Below are positions 52,989-61,970 of a stretch of DNA of 64,000 nucleotides, in pieces. A program made the translations under genes and the position numbers. Below the pieces are notes generated by a model that did not search any database, was not told where the DNA came from, and saw only the letters and a list, made by a program, of their open reading frames with translations. Source of the DNA: Rhizobium sp. JAB6. GTDB lineage: Bacteria; Pseudomonadota; Alphaproteobacteria; Rhizobiales; Rhizobiaceae. Positions within the stretch are counted from its first letter, which is position 1. Every line of letters starts with the position of its first letter. Location: contig NZ_PYJQ01000009.1 of assembly GCF_003024605.1 (NCBI RefSeq), positions 744,001 to 808,000 on the forward strand. Reading direction: 5' to 3'.

Positions 52989-53294
52989 CTAAAGCTTGCC
53001 CATGACCTGCTGACGGAAGCCGTAGACTTCGCGTTTGCCCGACAGCGGGATCAGAGTGACAGAACGCGTCTGCCCAGGCTCGAAGCGAACGGCGGTGCCG
53101 GCGGGAATATCGAGCCGCATGCCCCTTGCCTTGTCGCGATCGAAGGAAAGCCCGGCATTGGTCTCGCCAAAATGATAATGGCTGCCGACCTGCACCGGCC
53201 GATCGCCGGTATTGGAAACCTCAAGCGTCACGGTCGGCGCTCCGGCATTGAGTTCGATGTCGCCGCCTGCGGCAATGATTTCACCTGGAATCAT
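52989..53294 (-). CDS. ureB: urease subunit beta UreB
   Basis: A 101-residue beta subunit with the conserved MIPGEIIAA start and [11 protein letters not shown] followed by [11 protein letters not shown]. With UreA and UreC it forms the heterotrimer of bacterial urease. Start 53294 follows GAGGAGAG; DUF1272 lies 10 bp upstream. Confidence 0.96.
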   Translation of the reverse strand: MIPGEIIAAGGDIELNAGAPTVTLEVSNTGDRPVQVGSHYHFGETNAGLSFDRDKARGMRLDIPAGTAVRFEPGQTRSVTLIPLSGKREVYGFRQQVMGKL

Positions 53295-53304
53295 GGTTCT
53301 CTCC

Positions 53305-53559
53305 TCATGCGGCCCGGACGGGCGCACATCCCTCAGCTTTCAGAACACGCTTGGTCGAAGCAGGATATTTGGCGAGCATGGCTGCCGGACGGACAGGACG
53401 CGGCGCGAAGTCGCCGCCGCAATTCGGGCAGGCGCCGCCCAATACAGTATCGACGCAATCCATGCAGAAGGTGCACTCGAACGTGCAGATCATCGCCTCC
53501 CGGCTTTCCGGCGGCAAATCCCTGTCGCAGCATTCGCAATTGGGCCTCAATTCCAGCAT
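53305..53559 (-). CDS. DUF1272 domain-containing protein
   Basis: An 84-residue cysteine-rich protein: [17 protein letters not shown], then [11 protein letters not shown] and [11 protein letters not shown], a zinc-ribbon-like pattern typical of DUF1272. Start 53559 is chosen because the family begins there. It sits between ureA and ureB, separated from ureA by 7 bp. The function is unknown; its cysteines might bind zinc or nickel. Confidence 0.88.
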   Translation of the reverse strand: MLELRPNCECCDRDLPPESREAMICTFECTFCMDCVDTVLGGACPNCGGDFAPRPVRPAAMLAKYPASTKRVLKAEGCAPVRAA

Positions 53560-53566
53560 GGCAGTC

Positions 53567-53869
53567 TCACCGGATCGGTTCGTGGACGGTGACGAGCTTG
53601 GTGCCGTCGGGGAATGTCGCCTCGACCTGAACGTCATGGATCATCTCGGCAACGCCCTCCATTACCTGATCGCGCGTGATGACATGGGCGCCGGTCTCCA
53701 TCAGCTCGGCGACCGGACGGCCGTCGCGCGCGCCTTCGACCACGAAATCGGTAATCAGCGCAATGGCTTCGGGATGATTGAGCTTGACGCCGCGCTCCAG
53801 CCGCCGCCGCGCCACCATCGCCGCCATCGAAATCAGCAGCTTGTCTTTTTCTCTCGGAGTGAGGTTCAT
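53567..53869 (-). CDS. ureA: urease subunit gamma UreA
   Basis: A 100-residue gamma subunit: [20 protein letters not shown] start, [11 protein letters not shown] and the end KLVTVHEPI. It is complete and of normal length, with ureD ending 31 bp before it. It is encoded separately from ureB, with DUF1272 between them. Confidence 0.96.
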   Translation of the reverse strand: MNLTPREKDKLLISMAAMVARRRLERGVKLNHPEAIALITDFVVEGARDGRPVAELMETGAHVITRDQVMEGVAEMIHDVQVEATFPDGTKLVTVHEPIR

Positions 53870-53900
53870 CGCCTACCTATGTGATTGCTGTTTGCTCAAT

Positions 53901-54722
53901 TTACAGATTCCAGACTTTCGGCACAGGCGCTCCGTCGCGCAAGGCGGAAATGATCGGGATAAGGATTTTTCTGAGCGCGAAGCCATCGGCGGCGACAAGC
54001 CGCACGACGAGCTTCTCGCCCCAGTGGCTTGCGCCTCCCATACAGGTTTCGAGGAGTGGCCGGATACGGCCGAGATAGATCTCGGCCAGCGGGCCAACAT
54101 AGAGCAAGGTCGCGAAGGCGACCTGACCATCAAGCACGGCCATCTTCGCCGTCAATGCGGCCACGTCGCCATCCAGCCGCAGCTCCTCGGCATGAACCAG
54201 CCGTCCGCCGCGGCGAATGCGCCAACGATCCCGAAATAGCCCCTGCTCCATCGCCTCGCCCATGGCTTTGCGCCCAAGCAGGATCGCCTCGACGCCAAGG
54301 AATTCGGCCGCATCGTCAAGGTCCACATTCAACCTGCGCGAAAGCGACGCGCGGTCGAACAGGATCGTCTCCTGCGGCAGCCAATCGACCCGGGCGCTGT
54401 GGCCGACCTTGATGGAGGTTTCGACCTCCGCCGTCCCAGCCGAAGCTTTGTAGATCTTTTCGCAGGCCTGCGTCGTCACATCGATGCGTGTGCCCGACGC
54501 GGCGGAAATGCTCCAATCCATGCGGTCGCCGCCGGTCAGGCCGCCGGCCGTGTTGATGATGACGGCCTCCATGGAATGATCGAAAGTTTCCGGCAGCCTG
54601 ATCTTGGCCGCCCCCTCCTGAAAGAGCTCGGAAAGGCGCGTGCGGCCGCCAAGCGACTTCGCCGCAAGATGGCCGCGACCCCGTGCCCTCTGCGGTCTCG
54701 TGCCTGCCTCCGTCATCACCAT
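53901..54722 (-). CDS. ureD: urease accessory protein UreD
   Basis: A 273-residue scaffold protein of the UreDFG activation complex. Conserved parts include [14 protein letters not shown] and [15 protein letters not shown]. The start is ambiguous among several ATGs; 54722 is preferred because GGAGAG lies 6-7 bp upstream. It is the first gene of the minus-strand urease cluster. No nickel-permease gene is seen in the window. Confidence 0.92.
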   Translation of the reverse strand: MVMTEAGTRPQRARGRGHLAAKSLGGRTRLSELFQEGAAKIRLPETFDHSMEAVIINTAGGLTGGDRMDWSISAASGTRIDVTTQACEKIYKASAGTAEVETSIKVGHSARVDWLPQETILFDRASLSRRLNVDLDDAAEFLGVEAILLGRKAMGEAMEQGLFRDRWRIRRGGRLVHAEELRLDGDVAALTAKMAVLDGQVAFATLLYVGPLAEIYLGRIRPLLETCMGGASHWGEKLVVRLVAADGFALRKILIPIISALRDGAPVPKVWNL

Positions 54723-54932
54723 CAATCTCTCCACGCATCGCACCATGCCAAGCCGGTCATTGAAGCCCGGCAAGGAATAAATGCAAGCAATTCCTGTGCC
54801 TTATTCGACGACGTGCGATAGCCGCCTTATGCCAGCTGCATCGGCTGCATTTTTCGTCAAACGCTCAAAAGAAAGGCAATCATCTCCAACGGATTGTCTG
54901 GTCCTTGGCCCTGTGGGGCCGTAAGCATCAGC

Positions 54933-55904
54933 CTAGATAACACGATCCGGTGGTTCGTGCCCGGCAAAGAAGGCCGTGATATTGTCCACCACCTTCATCC
55001 CCATGGCCGTGCGCGTCTCCTCCGTCGCGCTGCCGAGATGCGGCAGAAGCACGACATTGTCCATCGCCCTCAACCGCTCCGGAACATGCGGTTCAGCCTC
55101 ATAAACGTCGAGGCCGGCGCCGCGGATCGTCCCTTGCTCCAGCGCTGAAATCAATGCTCCCTCGTCGACGACATCGCCCCTTGCGGTATTGATCAGGAAA
55201 GCCTCCGGTTTCATGGCCCCAAGACGGGCCGCATTCATCAGATGGCGGTTCTCGGCGCCGCCCGGGCAGTGCAGCGAGACGAAGTCGGAAATTTCCAGAA
55301 CATCTTCTACCGTCGGCAACTGGACGGCGCCATAGCGCGCCGCCTCCATCGGATCGATGGCGGAGCGATTGTAGAAGACGACATTCATGCCGAAGCCGAA
55401 ATGGCAGCGCTGCGCGAAGGCCCGGCCAATGCGGCCGAAGCCGATGATGCCGACGGTCTTGCCGGTGACCTTGGTGCCGACCATATGTGTCGGCCGCCAG
55501 CCGCTCCAGGCGCCAGCCCTGACTTCGCGCTCGCCTTCGCCGCCACGGCGCGCAACCGAAAGAAGGAGCAGCATGGCAATATCGGCCGTGCAATCGGTCA
55601 GCACACCGGGCGTATTGGTGACGATCACGCCCTTCTGCCTTGCCGCGGAAATATCGATATGATTGAAGCCGACGCCGAAATTGCCGAGGATCTTCGTCCT
55701 GATCGCCTGGCCTTCGAAAAGCGCCGCCGGAAGCTTGTCGGAGACGGTCGGCAGGACGGCGTCGTAGGTGAGCAATGCTTTGCGCAGCTGCCCCGCATCC
55801 AGCGCGATGTCATCCCTGTTCAGCGTCGTGTCGAAACGCCCAGAAAGCACCGATTCGACTGCGGCCGGCCAGCGCCGGGTCACAAGAATACGGGGTTTGC
55901 TCAT
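54933..55904 (-). CDS. D-2-hydroxyacid dehydrogenase (glyoxylate/hydroxypyruvate reductase type)
   Basis: A 323-residue dehydrogenase. The NAD(P) motif is GFGRIGRAFAQR; the catalytic residues are in INTARGDVVDEGAL (Arg), DVYEAEP (Glu) and LLPHLGSAT (His). It belongs to the GhrB/GyaR group that reduces glyoxylate or hydroxypyruvate. It lies alone between the urease and liv clusters and has no obvious operon partner. Confidence 0.9.
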   Translation of the reverse strand: MSKPRILVTRRWPAAVESVLSGRFDTTLNRDDIALDAGQLRKALLTYDAVLPTVSDKLPAALFEGQAIRTKILGNFGVGFNHIDISAARQKGVIVTNTPGVLTDCTADIAMLLLLSVARRGGEGEREVRAGAWSGWRPTHMVGTKVTGKTVGIIGFGRIGRAFAQRCHFGFGMNVVFYNRSAIDPMEAARYGAVQLPTVEDVLEISDFVSLHCPGGAENRHLMNAARLGAMKPEAFLINTARGDVVDEGALISALEQGTIRGAGLDVYEAEPHVPERLRAMDNVVLLPHLGSATEETRTAMGMKVVDNITAFFAGHEPPDRVI

Positions 55905-55984
55905 GCTGCCATCCTCCTGCCGATCTGGGTCAGATTTAAAGCAGCCTCGGCATGAAGGAAATGGCGAACCGAAATCGCGGATAC

Positions 55985-56012
55985 GAAAAAGCCCGGCGCG
56001 CTGGCCGGGCTT
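55985..56012 (-). terminator. rho-independent terminator after livJ
   Basis: On the minus strand AAGCCCGGC and GCCGGGCTT form a 9-bp stem followed by TTTTTC, directly after the binding protein gene at 56053. Confidence 0.88.
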
Positions 56013-56052
56013 CCCAGATCCTGCCTATGCCGGAAAACCGGCATCGCAAAGC

Positions 56053-57174
56053 TTACTTCGTGATTTCGGTGTAATTGTACTTGCCGTCGGAACCCTTGGC
56101 CCACTTGTACATGACATAGTCCGGACGGGTGATGTCGCCCTTGGCGTTGAAGCCGAGGTCGCCGATAGCGGTCTTGAACGGACCCTTTGCCTTGATCGCG
56201 TCGGCGACGGCCATCGGGTCGTTGGAGCCGGCAGCCTTGGCGGCGGCAGCGATGACCTGCAGAGCCGAGTAGGAGTACAGCGTATAGCCTTCCGGCTCGT
56301 AGCCGGCAGCGCGGAATTTGGCGACGAGATCGGCGGAAGCCGGGTTCTTGCGCGGGTCCGGAGCGAAGGTCATCAGCGTGCCGTCGACGGCGTCGCCGGC
56401 GATCGAAGCCAATTCGTTCGAGACGATACCGTCACCCGACATGAAGTGAGCCTTCACACCCTGGTCGGCCATCTGACGCATGATGAGGCCGGCTTCCGTA
56501 TGCAGACCGCCGTAATAGACGAAATCGACGCCGGCCTGCTTCATCTTGGCGATCAGGGCCGAGTAGTCCTTGTCGCCAGGGGTGATGCCTTCATAAAGAA
56601 CTTCCTTCACGCCATCGGCGTTGAGGTTCTTCTTGGTTTCGTCGGCCAGACCCTGGCCATACGGGGTCTTGTCGTGAACGATGGCGACCTTAGCGCTCTT
56701 GAAATTGTCGGCGATATACTTGCCGGCAACCTCGCCCTGCTGGTCGTCACGGCCGCAAGTACGGAACGTGTTCCACAGACCGCGCTCGGTAAACTGCGGG
56801 TTCGTCGAAGCGGGAGTGATCTGCAGGATACCGTTTTCGGCGTAGACTTCCGAAGCCGGAATGGAAACGCCGGAGTTGAAGTGACCGACGACGAACTTCA
56901 CGCCGTCAGCAACGAATTTGTTGGCGACCGAGACGCCCTGCTTGGCGTCGGAGACGTCGTCGCCGAGTTCGATCTTGATCTTTTCCCCATTGATGCCGCC
57001 TGCCGCATTGATGTCGGCTGCAGCCTGCTCCGCACCCTTCTGAAGCTGCGCGCCAAACGCAGCATTCGGGCCCGTCAACGGACCGCCAACGCCAACAATG
57101 ATGTCGGCCTTCGCAACGCCGCCGAAAGCGATCATCGCCGACAAAGCCACCGCCGACAGAAGATACTTCTTCAT
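56053..57174 (-). CDS. livJ: branched-chain amino acid ABC substrate-binding protein (LivJ/LivK type)
   Basis: A 373-residue periplasmic protein with a signal peptide ([19 protein letters not shown], cut after AKA). The mature chain starts [18 protein letters not shown], typical of leucine/isoleucine/valine binding proteins. Start 57174 has GGGAG upstream; an upstream in-frame start would precede the signal peptide. It lies on the same strand as, and downstream of, livF, with a small DUF6867 gene between. Confidence 0.92.
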   Translation of the reverse strand: MKKYLLSAVALSAMIAFGGVAKADIIVGVGGPLTGPNAAFGAQLQKGAEQAAADINAAGGINGEKIKIELGDDVSDAKQGVSVANKFVADGVKFVVGHFNSGVSIPASEVYAENGILQITPASTNPQFTERGLWNTFRTCGRDDQQGEVAGKYIADNFKSAKVAIVHDKTPYGQGLADETKKNLNADGVKEVLYEGITPGDKDYSALIAKMKQAGVDFVYYGGLHTEAGLIMRQMADQGVKAHFMSGDGIVSNELASIAGDAVDGTLMTFAPDPRKNPASADLVAKFRAAGYEPEGYTLYSYSALQVIAAAAKAAGSNDPMAVADAIKAKGPFKTAIGDLGFNAKGDITRPDYVMYKWAKGSDGKYNYTEITK

Positions 57175-57357
57175 ATTATTACTCCCAATTTTTGAGCGGG
57201 TTCCGTTTAATCTGCCCTGCGCGATACCCACCAATCATCACGCCGGTAACGCTTGCATTCCGAACTCTGGAGGCATGACCCAGCCAGTTCCCATCTGTTT
57301 TATGGGCTGGGTGACGCTCTTGGTTGTACGCAGACTGTGCCTAGTTTAGGCCCAGTG

Positions 57358-57711
57358 TCAATTCTTCTTCTTCCAAGAAAAGGCCGAAGTCTTTTCATAA
57401 AGCCAGTAGTAATTATTCACCATCTGATCGGTACGCCGATACCGGTATCCTGCCGTCGCAAAAACAAGCAGCAGCACGACATCGATGATGTAGATGGTGA
57501 TGTCGAACACTGGGCCATTGAACAGCGCGTGGTGCAGAAACTGCAGCCCAAGGCCGATCAGAAAGCTGTAGACCACGGCGAACGGATAGGTTTCCCAGTT
57601 GGAGGCAACAGCGCGGCCTGCGCGCCATGCGGTCCAGAACCCCAGGATGACGATAACGGCTCGGATGACCATGCGGCCGCCGGTATCGCTGTCGAAGAGA
57701 AGTCCCTGCAT
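57358..57711 (-). CDS. DUF6867 family small membrane protein
   Basis: A 117-residue protein with three hydrophobic helices (~15-30, ~42-60 and ~70-85) and a polar C-terminus (KTSAFSWKKKN). It resembles proteins encoded within liv clusters of rhizobia. The function is unknown. Its location between livF and livJ suggests a role in amino acid transport or its regulation. Confidence 0.7.
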   Translation of the reverse strand: MQGLLFDSDTGGRMVIRAVIVILGFWTAWRAGRAVASNWETYPFAVVYSFLIGLGLQFLHHALFNGPVFDITIYIIDVVLLLVFATAGYRYRRTDQMVNNYYWLYEKTSAFSWKKKN

Positions 57712-57735
57712 CTCAAATTCTCCGCGAAACGAAAC

Positions 57736-58464
57736 TCAATGATGTCCGCCTTCGAGATAGGCGGCGCGCACTTCCGGATTGGCGAGCAGTTCCTTGCCCG
57801 AACCGCTCATCGTCACCCGGCCGTTGACCATCACATAGGCGCGGTCGGAAAGCTTCAGCGCAGCAAAGGCATTCTGCTCGACCAGGAACACGGTCAGCCC
57901 CTGGCTCTGGTTCAGAACCTTGATCGCTTCGAAGATGCCCTTGACGATCAGCGGCGCCAGGCCGAGCGAGGGCTCGTCCAGCAGCAGCAGCTTCGGGCGC
58001 GCCATCAGCGCACGGCCGATCGAGAGCATCTGCTGCTCGCCGCCGGAAAGCGTACCGCCGCGCTGCGACTGGCGCTCCTTCAGGCGCGGGAAGAGCGTGA
58101 AGATCTTCTCGACATCCTCGCTGAAGTATTTGAGCTTGTCGAGGCTCGCACCCATCTGCAGGTTTTCATAGACGGTCATGCGCGGAAAGATGCGCCGCCC
58201 CTCCGGCGATTGCGCGATGCGAAGCCGGGCAATCTCGTGCGTCGGCATGCGCGTAATATCCTGGCCGTCGAAAATGACCGACCCGGTGCGAGCCTGGGGG
58301 CTGCCGCAGATCGTCATCATCAGTGTCGACTTGCCGGCGCCGTTAGCGCCGATCAGGCTGACGATCTCGCCACGGTTGACTTCGATATCGACCCCGGCAA
58401 GGGCGCGGATATTGCCGTAATAGGTTTCCACACCCGCAACTTTGAGAAGTGGCTGCCCCGTCAT
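57736..58464 (-). CDS. livF: branched-chain amino acid ABC transporter ATP-binding protein LivF
   Basis: A 242-residue ATPase: Walker A GANGAGKST, signature LSGGEQQMLSIGRAL, Walker B LLLLDEPSLGLAP. ATG at 58464 overlaps the livG stop (TGATG). An in-frame TTG one codon earlier is not needed. It forms the energising pair with LivG. Confidence 0.95.
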   Translation of the reverse strand: MTGQPLLKVAGVETYYGNIRALAGVDIEVNRGEIVSLIGANGAGKSTLMMTICGSPQARTGSVIFDGQDITRMPTHEIARLRIAQSPEGRRIFPRMTVYENLQMGASLDKLKYFSEDVEKIFTLFPRLKERQSQRGGTLSGGEQQMLSIGRALMARPKLLLLDEPSLGLAPLIVKGIFEAIKVLNQSQGLTVFLVEQNAFAALKLSDRAYVMVNGRVTMSGSGKELLANPEVRAAYLEGGHH

Positions 58465-59336
58465 CAATGTTCACCTTCCTGGAGGTGTTCGACTTCGGCA
58501 ATCACCTCTTCCACTTCCTCATCCTCAACGCCCAGATAGGCAGCGATCACGCGAGGATCGTTCTTCACCTCTTGCGGCGTACCATCGGCAATCTTCTGCC
58601 CATATTCGAGTACGATGACATGGTCGGAAATTTCCATGACCACCGACATATCGTGCTCGATCAGCAGGATAGATGTACCGGTATCCTTGCGGATACTGCG
58701 CAGGAATTCGTTGAGAACCAGGGATTCGCGAGGGTTGAGACCAGCGGCCGGCTCGTCCAGGCAAAGCAGCTCGGGACCCGTGCACATCGCGCGTGCGATT
58801 TCCAGGCGGCGTTGCGCGCCGTAAGGAAGATCGCCGGCCGGATCGTCGGCACGATCGACGAGATCAGCCTTCTCGAGCCAGAAGCGCGCAAGTTCGATCG
58901 CATTCTTCGCCTCGGAGCGATAGGGACCGATGCCGAGCAGGCCGAGGATCGTATAGCCGGAGGCCCGCATCAGCTTGTTGTGCTGCGCCACCAGCAGGTT
59001 TTCAAGCACGGTGAGGCCCGAAAACAAGCGGATGTTCTGGAAGGTGCGCGCGACCTTTGCCTCACGCGTGATCCGGAAATCCGGAAGCCGTTCCAGAAGA
59101 TATTCCTTACCGGTCTTCTGATGCAGGCTGATCATGCCCATCGTCGGCTTGTAGAAGCCGGTGATGCAGTTGAACACCGTCGTCTTGCCAGCGCCGTTCG
59201 GCCCGATCAGCGCAGTGATGTCGCCACGCTTCGCCTCGAAGGAGAAGTCGTTGATCGCCATCAGGCCGCCGAACCTCATCGACAGGTGATCGACCTTCAG
59301 CAGAATGTCATTATGGTTTGCGGTCACAGCGTTCAT
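58464..59336 (-). CDS. livG: branched-chain amino acid ABC transporter ATP-binding protein LivG
   Basis: A 290-residue ATPase: Walker A GPNGAGKTT (~40-48), Walker B LLCLDEPAAGLNP and the LivG-type extended arm around GYTILGLLGIGPYRSEAKN. ATG at 59336 overlaps the livM stop by one base (TGATG), so the genes are translationally coupled. It partners with LivF, LivH and LivM. Confidence 0.95.
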   Translation of the reverse strand: MNAVTANHNDILLKVDHLSMRFGGLMAINDFSFEAKRGDITALIGPNGAGKTTVFNCITGFYKPTMGMISLHQKTGKEYLLERLPDFRITREAKVARTFQNIRLFSGLTVLENLLVAQHNKLMRASGYTILGLLGIGPYRSEAKNAIELARFWLEKADLVDRADDPAGDLPYGAQRRLEIARAMCTGPELLCLDEPAAGLNPRESLVLNEFLRSIRKDTGTSILLIEHDMSVVMEISDHVIVLEYGQKIADGTPQEVKNDPRVIAAYLGVEDEEVEEVIAEVEHLQEGEH

Positions 59337-60760
59337 CAGCCGTGGCCCTCCTTGGTAAAGCTGCCGGAAACCGCTTTTCGCTCTTTGAGGAAGGCGGTCG
59401 GCTCACGCGTGCCGACAAAGCCGCGCGGTTTGATGATCATGACGACCACCATGGCGAGGCCGAAGATCAGCATGCGGTAGAGTTCCGGGGTGAAATCCGG
59501 GCCGAAACCGGGAATGAGCGTCGTGTCGCCCCAAACCAGGCCGGTCTTCAGGAAACCCATATTACGCAGCGCTTCGGTGCCGCCGATCATGGCGATCGCC
59601 GCGATAGCGATACCCTTCAAGGAGCCCATGCCGCCGAGAACAACGATCGCCAAAATAATCGCCGATTCCAGGAAGACGAAGGATTCCGGTGAGACGAAGC
59701 CCTGACGCGCCGCAAAGAAGGAGCCGGCAAAGCCGCCAAACATGGCGCCGGTGGCAAAAGCCGTCAGCTTCGTCGTCACCGTGTTGATTCCGAGCGAGCG
59801 GCAGGCGATTTCGTCCTCGCGCAACGCTTCCCACGCACGTCCGATCGGCATGCGGCGCAGCCTGATGGTGACATAGGCGGTCAGCATGCAGAGCAGCAGG
59901 ATCACGTAGAACAGGAAGATCTTGTACCAGGCCGACGAGATCGGCAGACCGAAACTGCGCACGAAATTGTGCGGATCCTTCATATCGAAGGTATAGAGGC
60001 CGAACAGCGATGCCTTGGTGATGTTGGAGATGCCGAAGCTTCCCTGCGTCACATCGGTCCAGTTGGTCAGCACGATGCGGATGATTTCCCCGAAAGCGAG
60101 TGTCACGATCGCCAGGTAATCACCCCTGAGGCGCAGCACCGGAAAGCCCAGTATCATCCCCCAAAGTGCAGCAAGAATCCCCGACAGTGGCAGCAGCAGC
60201 CAGAAGGACAGCCCGAAATGCGTCGACAGCAGGGCATAGGAATAGGCGCCGACCGCATAGAAGGCGACATAGCCCAGGTCAAGCAAGCCTGCGAGGCCCA
60301 CGACGATGTTCAGGCCCCAGGCAAGCATCACGTAGATGAGGATCTGGATGCCGAAATTATCGACATAGGTCAACGATCCCTGGGGACCGTACATTGCAAC
60401 GGCCACCAGCGGATAGATGAGCAGCAGCAGGAGCGCGATCTTGTTGAAATGCCTGGCGGCGAAACTTTGTTCGCCTCCCACCTTTACGACCTTCGCCTTG
60501 GCGGCCTTTCGCGCTGCCAGATAAGGCTGAACGAAAACCGTCATGATGAAGCGGCCGACGGTAGCGATCGCAACGATGGTCGCCAGAAGGCCCCAGCGCT
60601 GCACGATGATCAGCTTGTTGTCCATGTTCTGATCGGTCTTGAGACCGATATAGAGGACGAACATGCCGAAGGATATGACGGCCGCCCAGAGAGCGTCCGT
60701 AATCCCTTTCTGGACAAGGCCGGGTGCGGTCTTGCCTGCAACGAAGTTTGAATTTGCCAT
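59336..60760 (-). CDS. livM: branched-chain amino acid ABC transporter permease LivM
   Basis: A 474-residue permease. It has extra N-terminal helices (~20-130) before the LivM core, including GYVAFYAVGAYSYALL and the coupling segment GRAWEALREDEIACRSLGIN. It forms the membrane channel with LivH. The N-terminal extension is longer than typical LivM proteins of ~320-425 residues. livH ends 4 bp before it. Confidence 0.94.
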   Translation of the reverse strand: MANSNFVAGKTAPGLVQKGITDALWAAVISFGMFVLYIGLKTDQNMDNKLIIVQRWGLLATIVAIATVGRFIMTVFVQPYLAARKAAKAKVVKVGGEQSFAARHFNKIALLLLLIYPLVAVAMYGPQGSLTYVDNFGIQILIYVMLAWGLNIVVGLAGLLDLGYVAFYAVGAYSYALLSTHFGLSFWLLLPLSGILAALWGMILGFPVLRLRGDYLAIVTLAFGEIIRIVLTNWTDVTQGSFGISNITKASLFGLYTFDMKDPHNFVRSFGLPISSAWYKIFLFYVILLLCMLTAYVTIRLRRMPIGRAWEALREDEIACRSLGINTVTTKLTAFATGAMFGGFAGSFFAARQGFVSPESFVFLESAIILAIVVLGGMGSLKGIAIAAIAMIGGTEALRNMGFLKTGLVWGDTTLIPGFGPDFTPELYRMLIFGLAMVVVMIIKPRGFVGTREPTAFLKERKAVSGSFTKEGHG

Positions 60761-60764
60761 GGCG

Positions 60765-61667
60765 TTATACCTTTTCGACTTCCGGCCGGCCGAGAATACC
60801 CGTCGGCTTGAAGATCAGCACGTAGGCCAGGATACCGTATGTCGCGACATCCTTATACGCGATGGGAAAATTGCCCGACCAGAACGACTCGATGAAGCCG
60901 ATCATCAGACCGCCGAGAACAGCGCCAGGCAGCGAGCCAATGCCGCCAAGAACCGCCGCCGTAAAGGCTTTGACACCCGGCACGAAACCGTCCGTGAAGT
61001 TCGCAACGCCATAATACATCAGATACATCGTGCCGGCGACAGCGGCGAGCGCCGCCCCCATGATGAAGGTGATGGAGATGGTCCGGTCGACGTTGATGCC
61101 GAGCAGCGCCGCCATCTTGCGGTCCTGCTCGGTCGCCCGCTGGGCACGCCCAAGCGCCGTCTTGTTGACGATGTACCAGAAGGCGGCCAGCAGCACGACG
61201 GTGATGATGAAGATGATGATCTGCTTCAAGGACAGCGAGACACCGCCGAAATTATAGACATCGCCCACCAGCGTCGGGATCGGCTTGTTGCGCGGACCCT
61301 GCGCGACCTGAATGAAGTTCGACAGAACGATCGACATGCCGATTGCCGTGATGAGCGGCGCGAGGCGGAACGACCCGCGCAAGGGCCGATAGGCAACGCG
61401 CTCGATCACCCAGTTCCAGAGGCTCGTCATCAGCATGGCGACGATCAGCATCACCAAAAGCATGATGGCAACCGGCAGGCCGGCAAAGAGCGAAATGAGA
61501 ACGAGATAGGTGATGAGCGCGGCAAAACCGCCAAGCATGAAGACATCACCGTGGGCAAAATTGATCATGCCGATGATGCCGTAGACCATGGTGTAACCAA
61601 TGGCGATCAGGCCGTAGATCGACCCGAGAGTCAGCCCGTTTAAGAGCTGCTGGATAAAATAATCCAT
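60765..61667 (-). CDS. livH: branched-chain amino acid ABC transporter permease LivH
   Basis: A 300-residue permease with about eight helices: LNGLTLGSIYGLIAIGYTMVYGIIGMINFAHG at the start, then the coupling segment GRAQRATEQDRKMAALLGIN. Start 61667 follows GGGGAAATG. It is the first gene of the livHMGF operon, transcribed from the gap 61668-61970. Confidence 0.95.
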   Translation of the reverse strand: MDYFIQQLLNGLTLGSIYGLIAIGYTMVYGIIGMINFAHGDVFMLGGFAALITYLVLISLFAGLPVAIMLLVMLIVAMLMTSLWNWVIERVAYRPLRGSFRLAPLITAIGMSIVLSNFIQVAQGPRNKPIPTLVGDVYNFGGVSLSLKQIIIFIITVVLLAAFWYIVNKTALGRAQRATEQDRKMAALLGINVDRTISITFIMGAALAAVAGTMYLMYYGVANFTDGFVPGVKAFTAAVLGGIGSLPGAVLGGLMIGFIESFWSGNFPIAYKDVATYGILAYVLIFKPTGILGRPEVEKV

Positions 61668-61970
61668 ATATCATTTCCCCTGGATGCGGCGTCATGCGAC
61701 CGCATCTCTTATTACTTTTTTAGGCTCCTTCTGAAGGCCTATGGCCGCGATTCCATACTGGTTTCGAAGGAAATGTGAAGCCAAAAAGGCGAGAAATTGA
61801 CAAATTCTTTTCAAATCACCGTGGGCTGATGCGAATCCGACCAAAAATGACATGAAAACGGCAGTCCATGGCTCAAAATTAGCCAAAGCTGTCCAGGACG
61901 CCGCCGTGCTGAAAAGCTTTCGTCAGCGGCAGATCAGCCATGATCGCCGCTGACGCGTGAATGGCGTTCT
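61668..61970. other. intergenic region between livH and the GcvT-family gene
   Basis: About 303 bp with no gene. It should hold the livH promoter. I see no operator or RNA structure that I can name. Confidence 0.5.

Noticed and set aside
55768..57195. A 475-codon plus-strand frame opposite livJ and the hydroxyacid dehydrogenase start
   Set aside because: It spans two genes and their gap and has no domain; a shadow frame.
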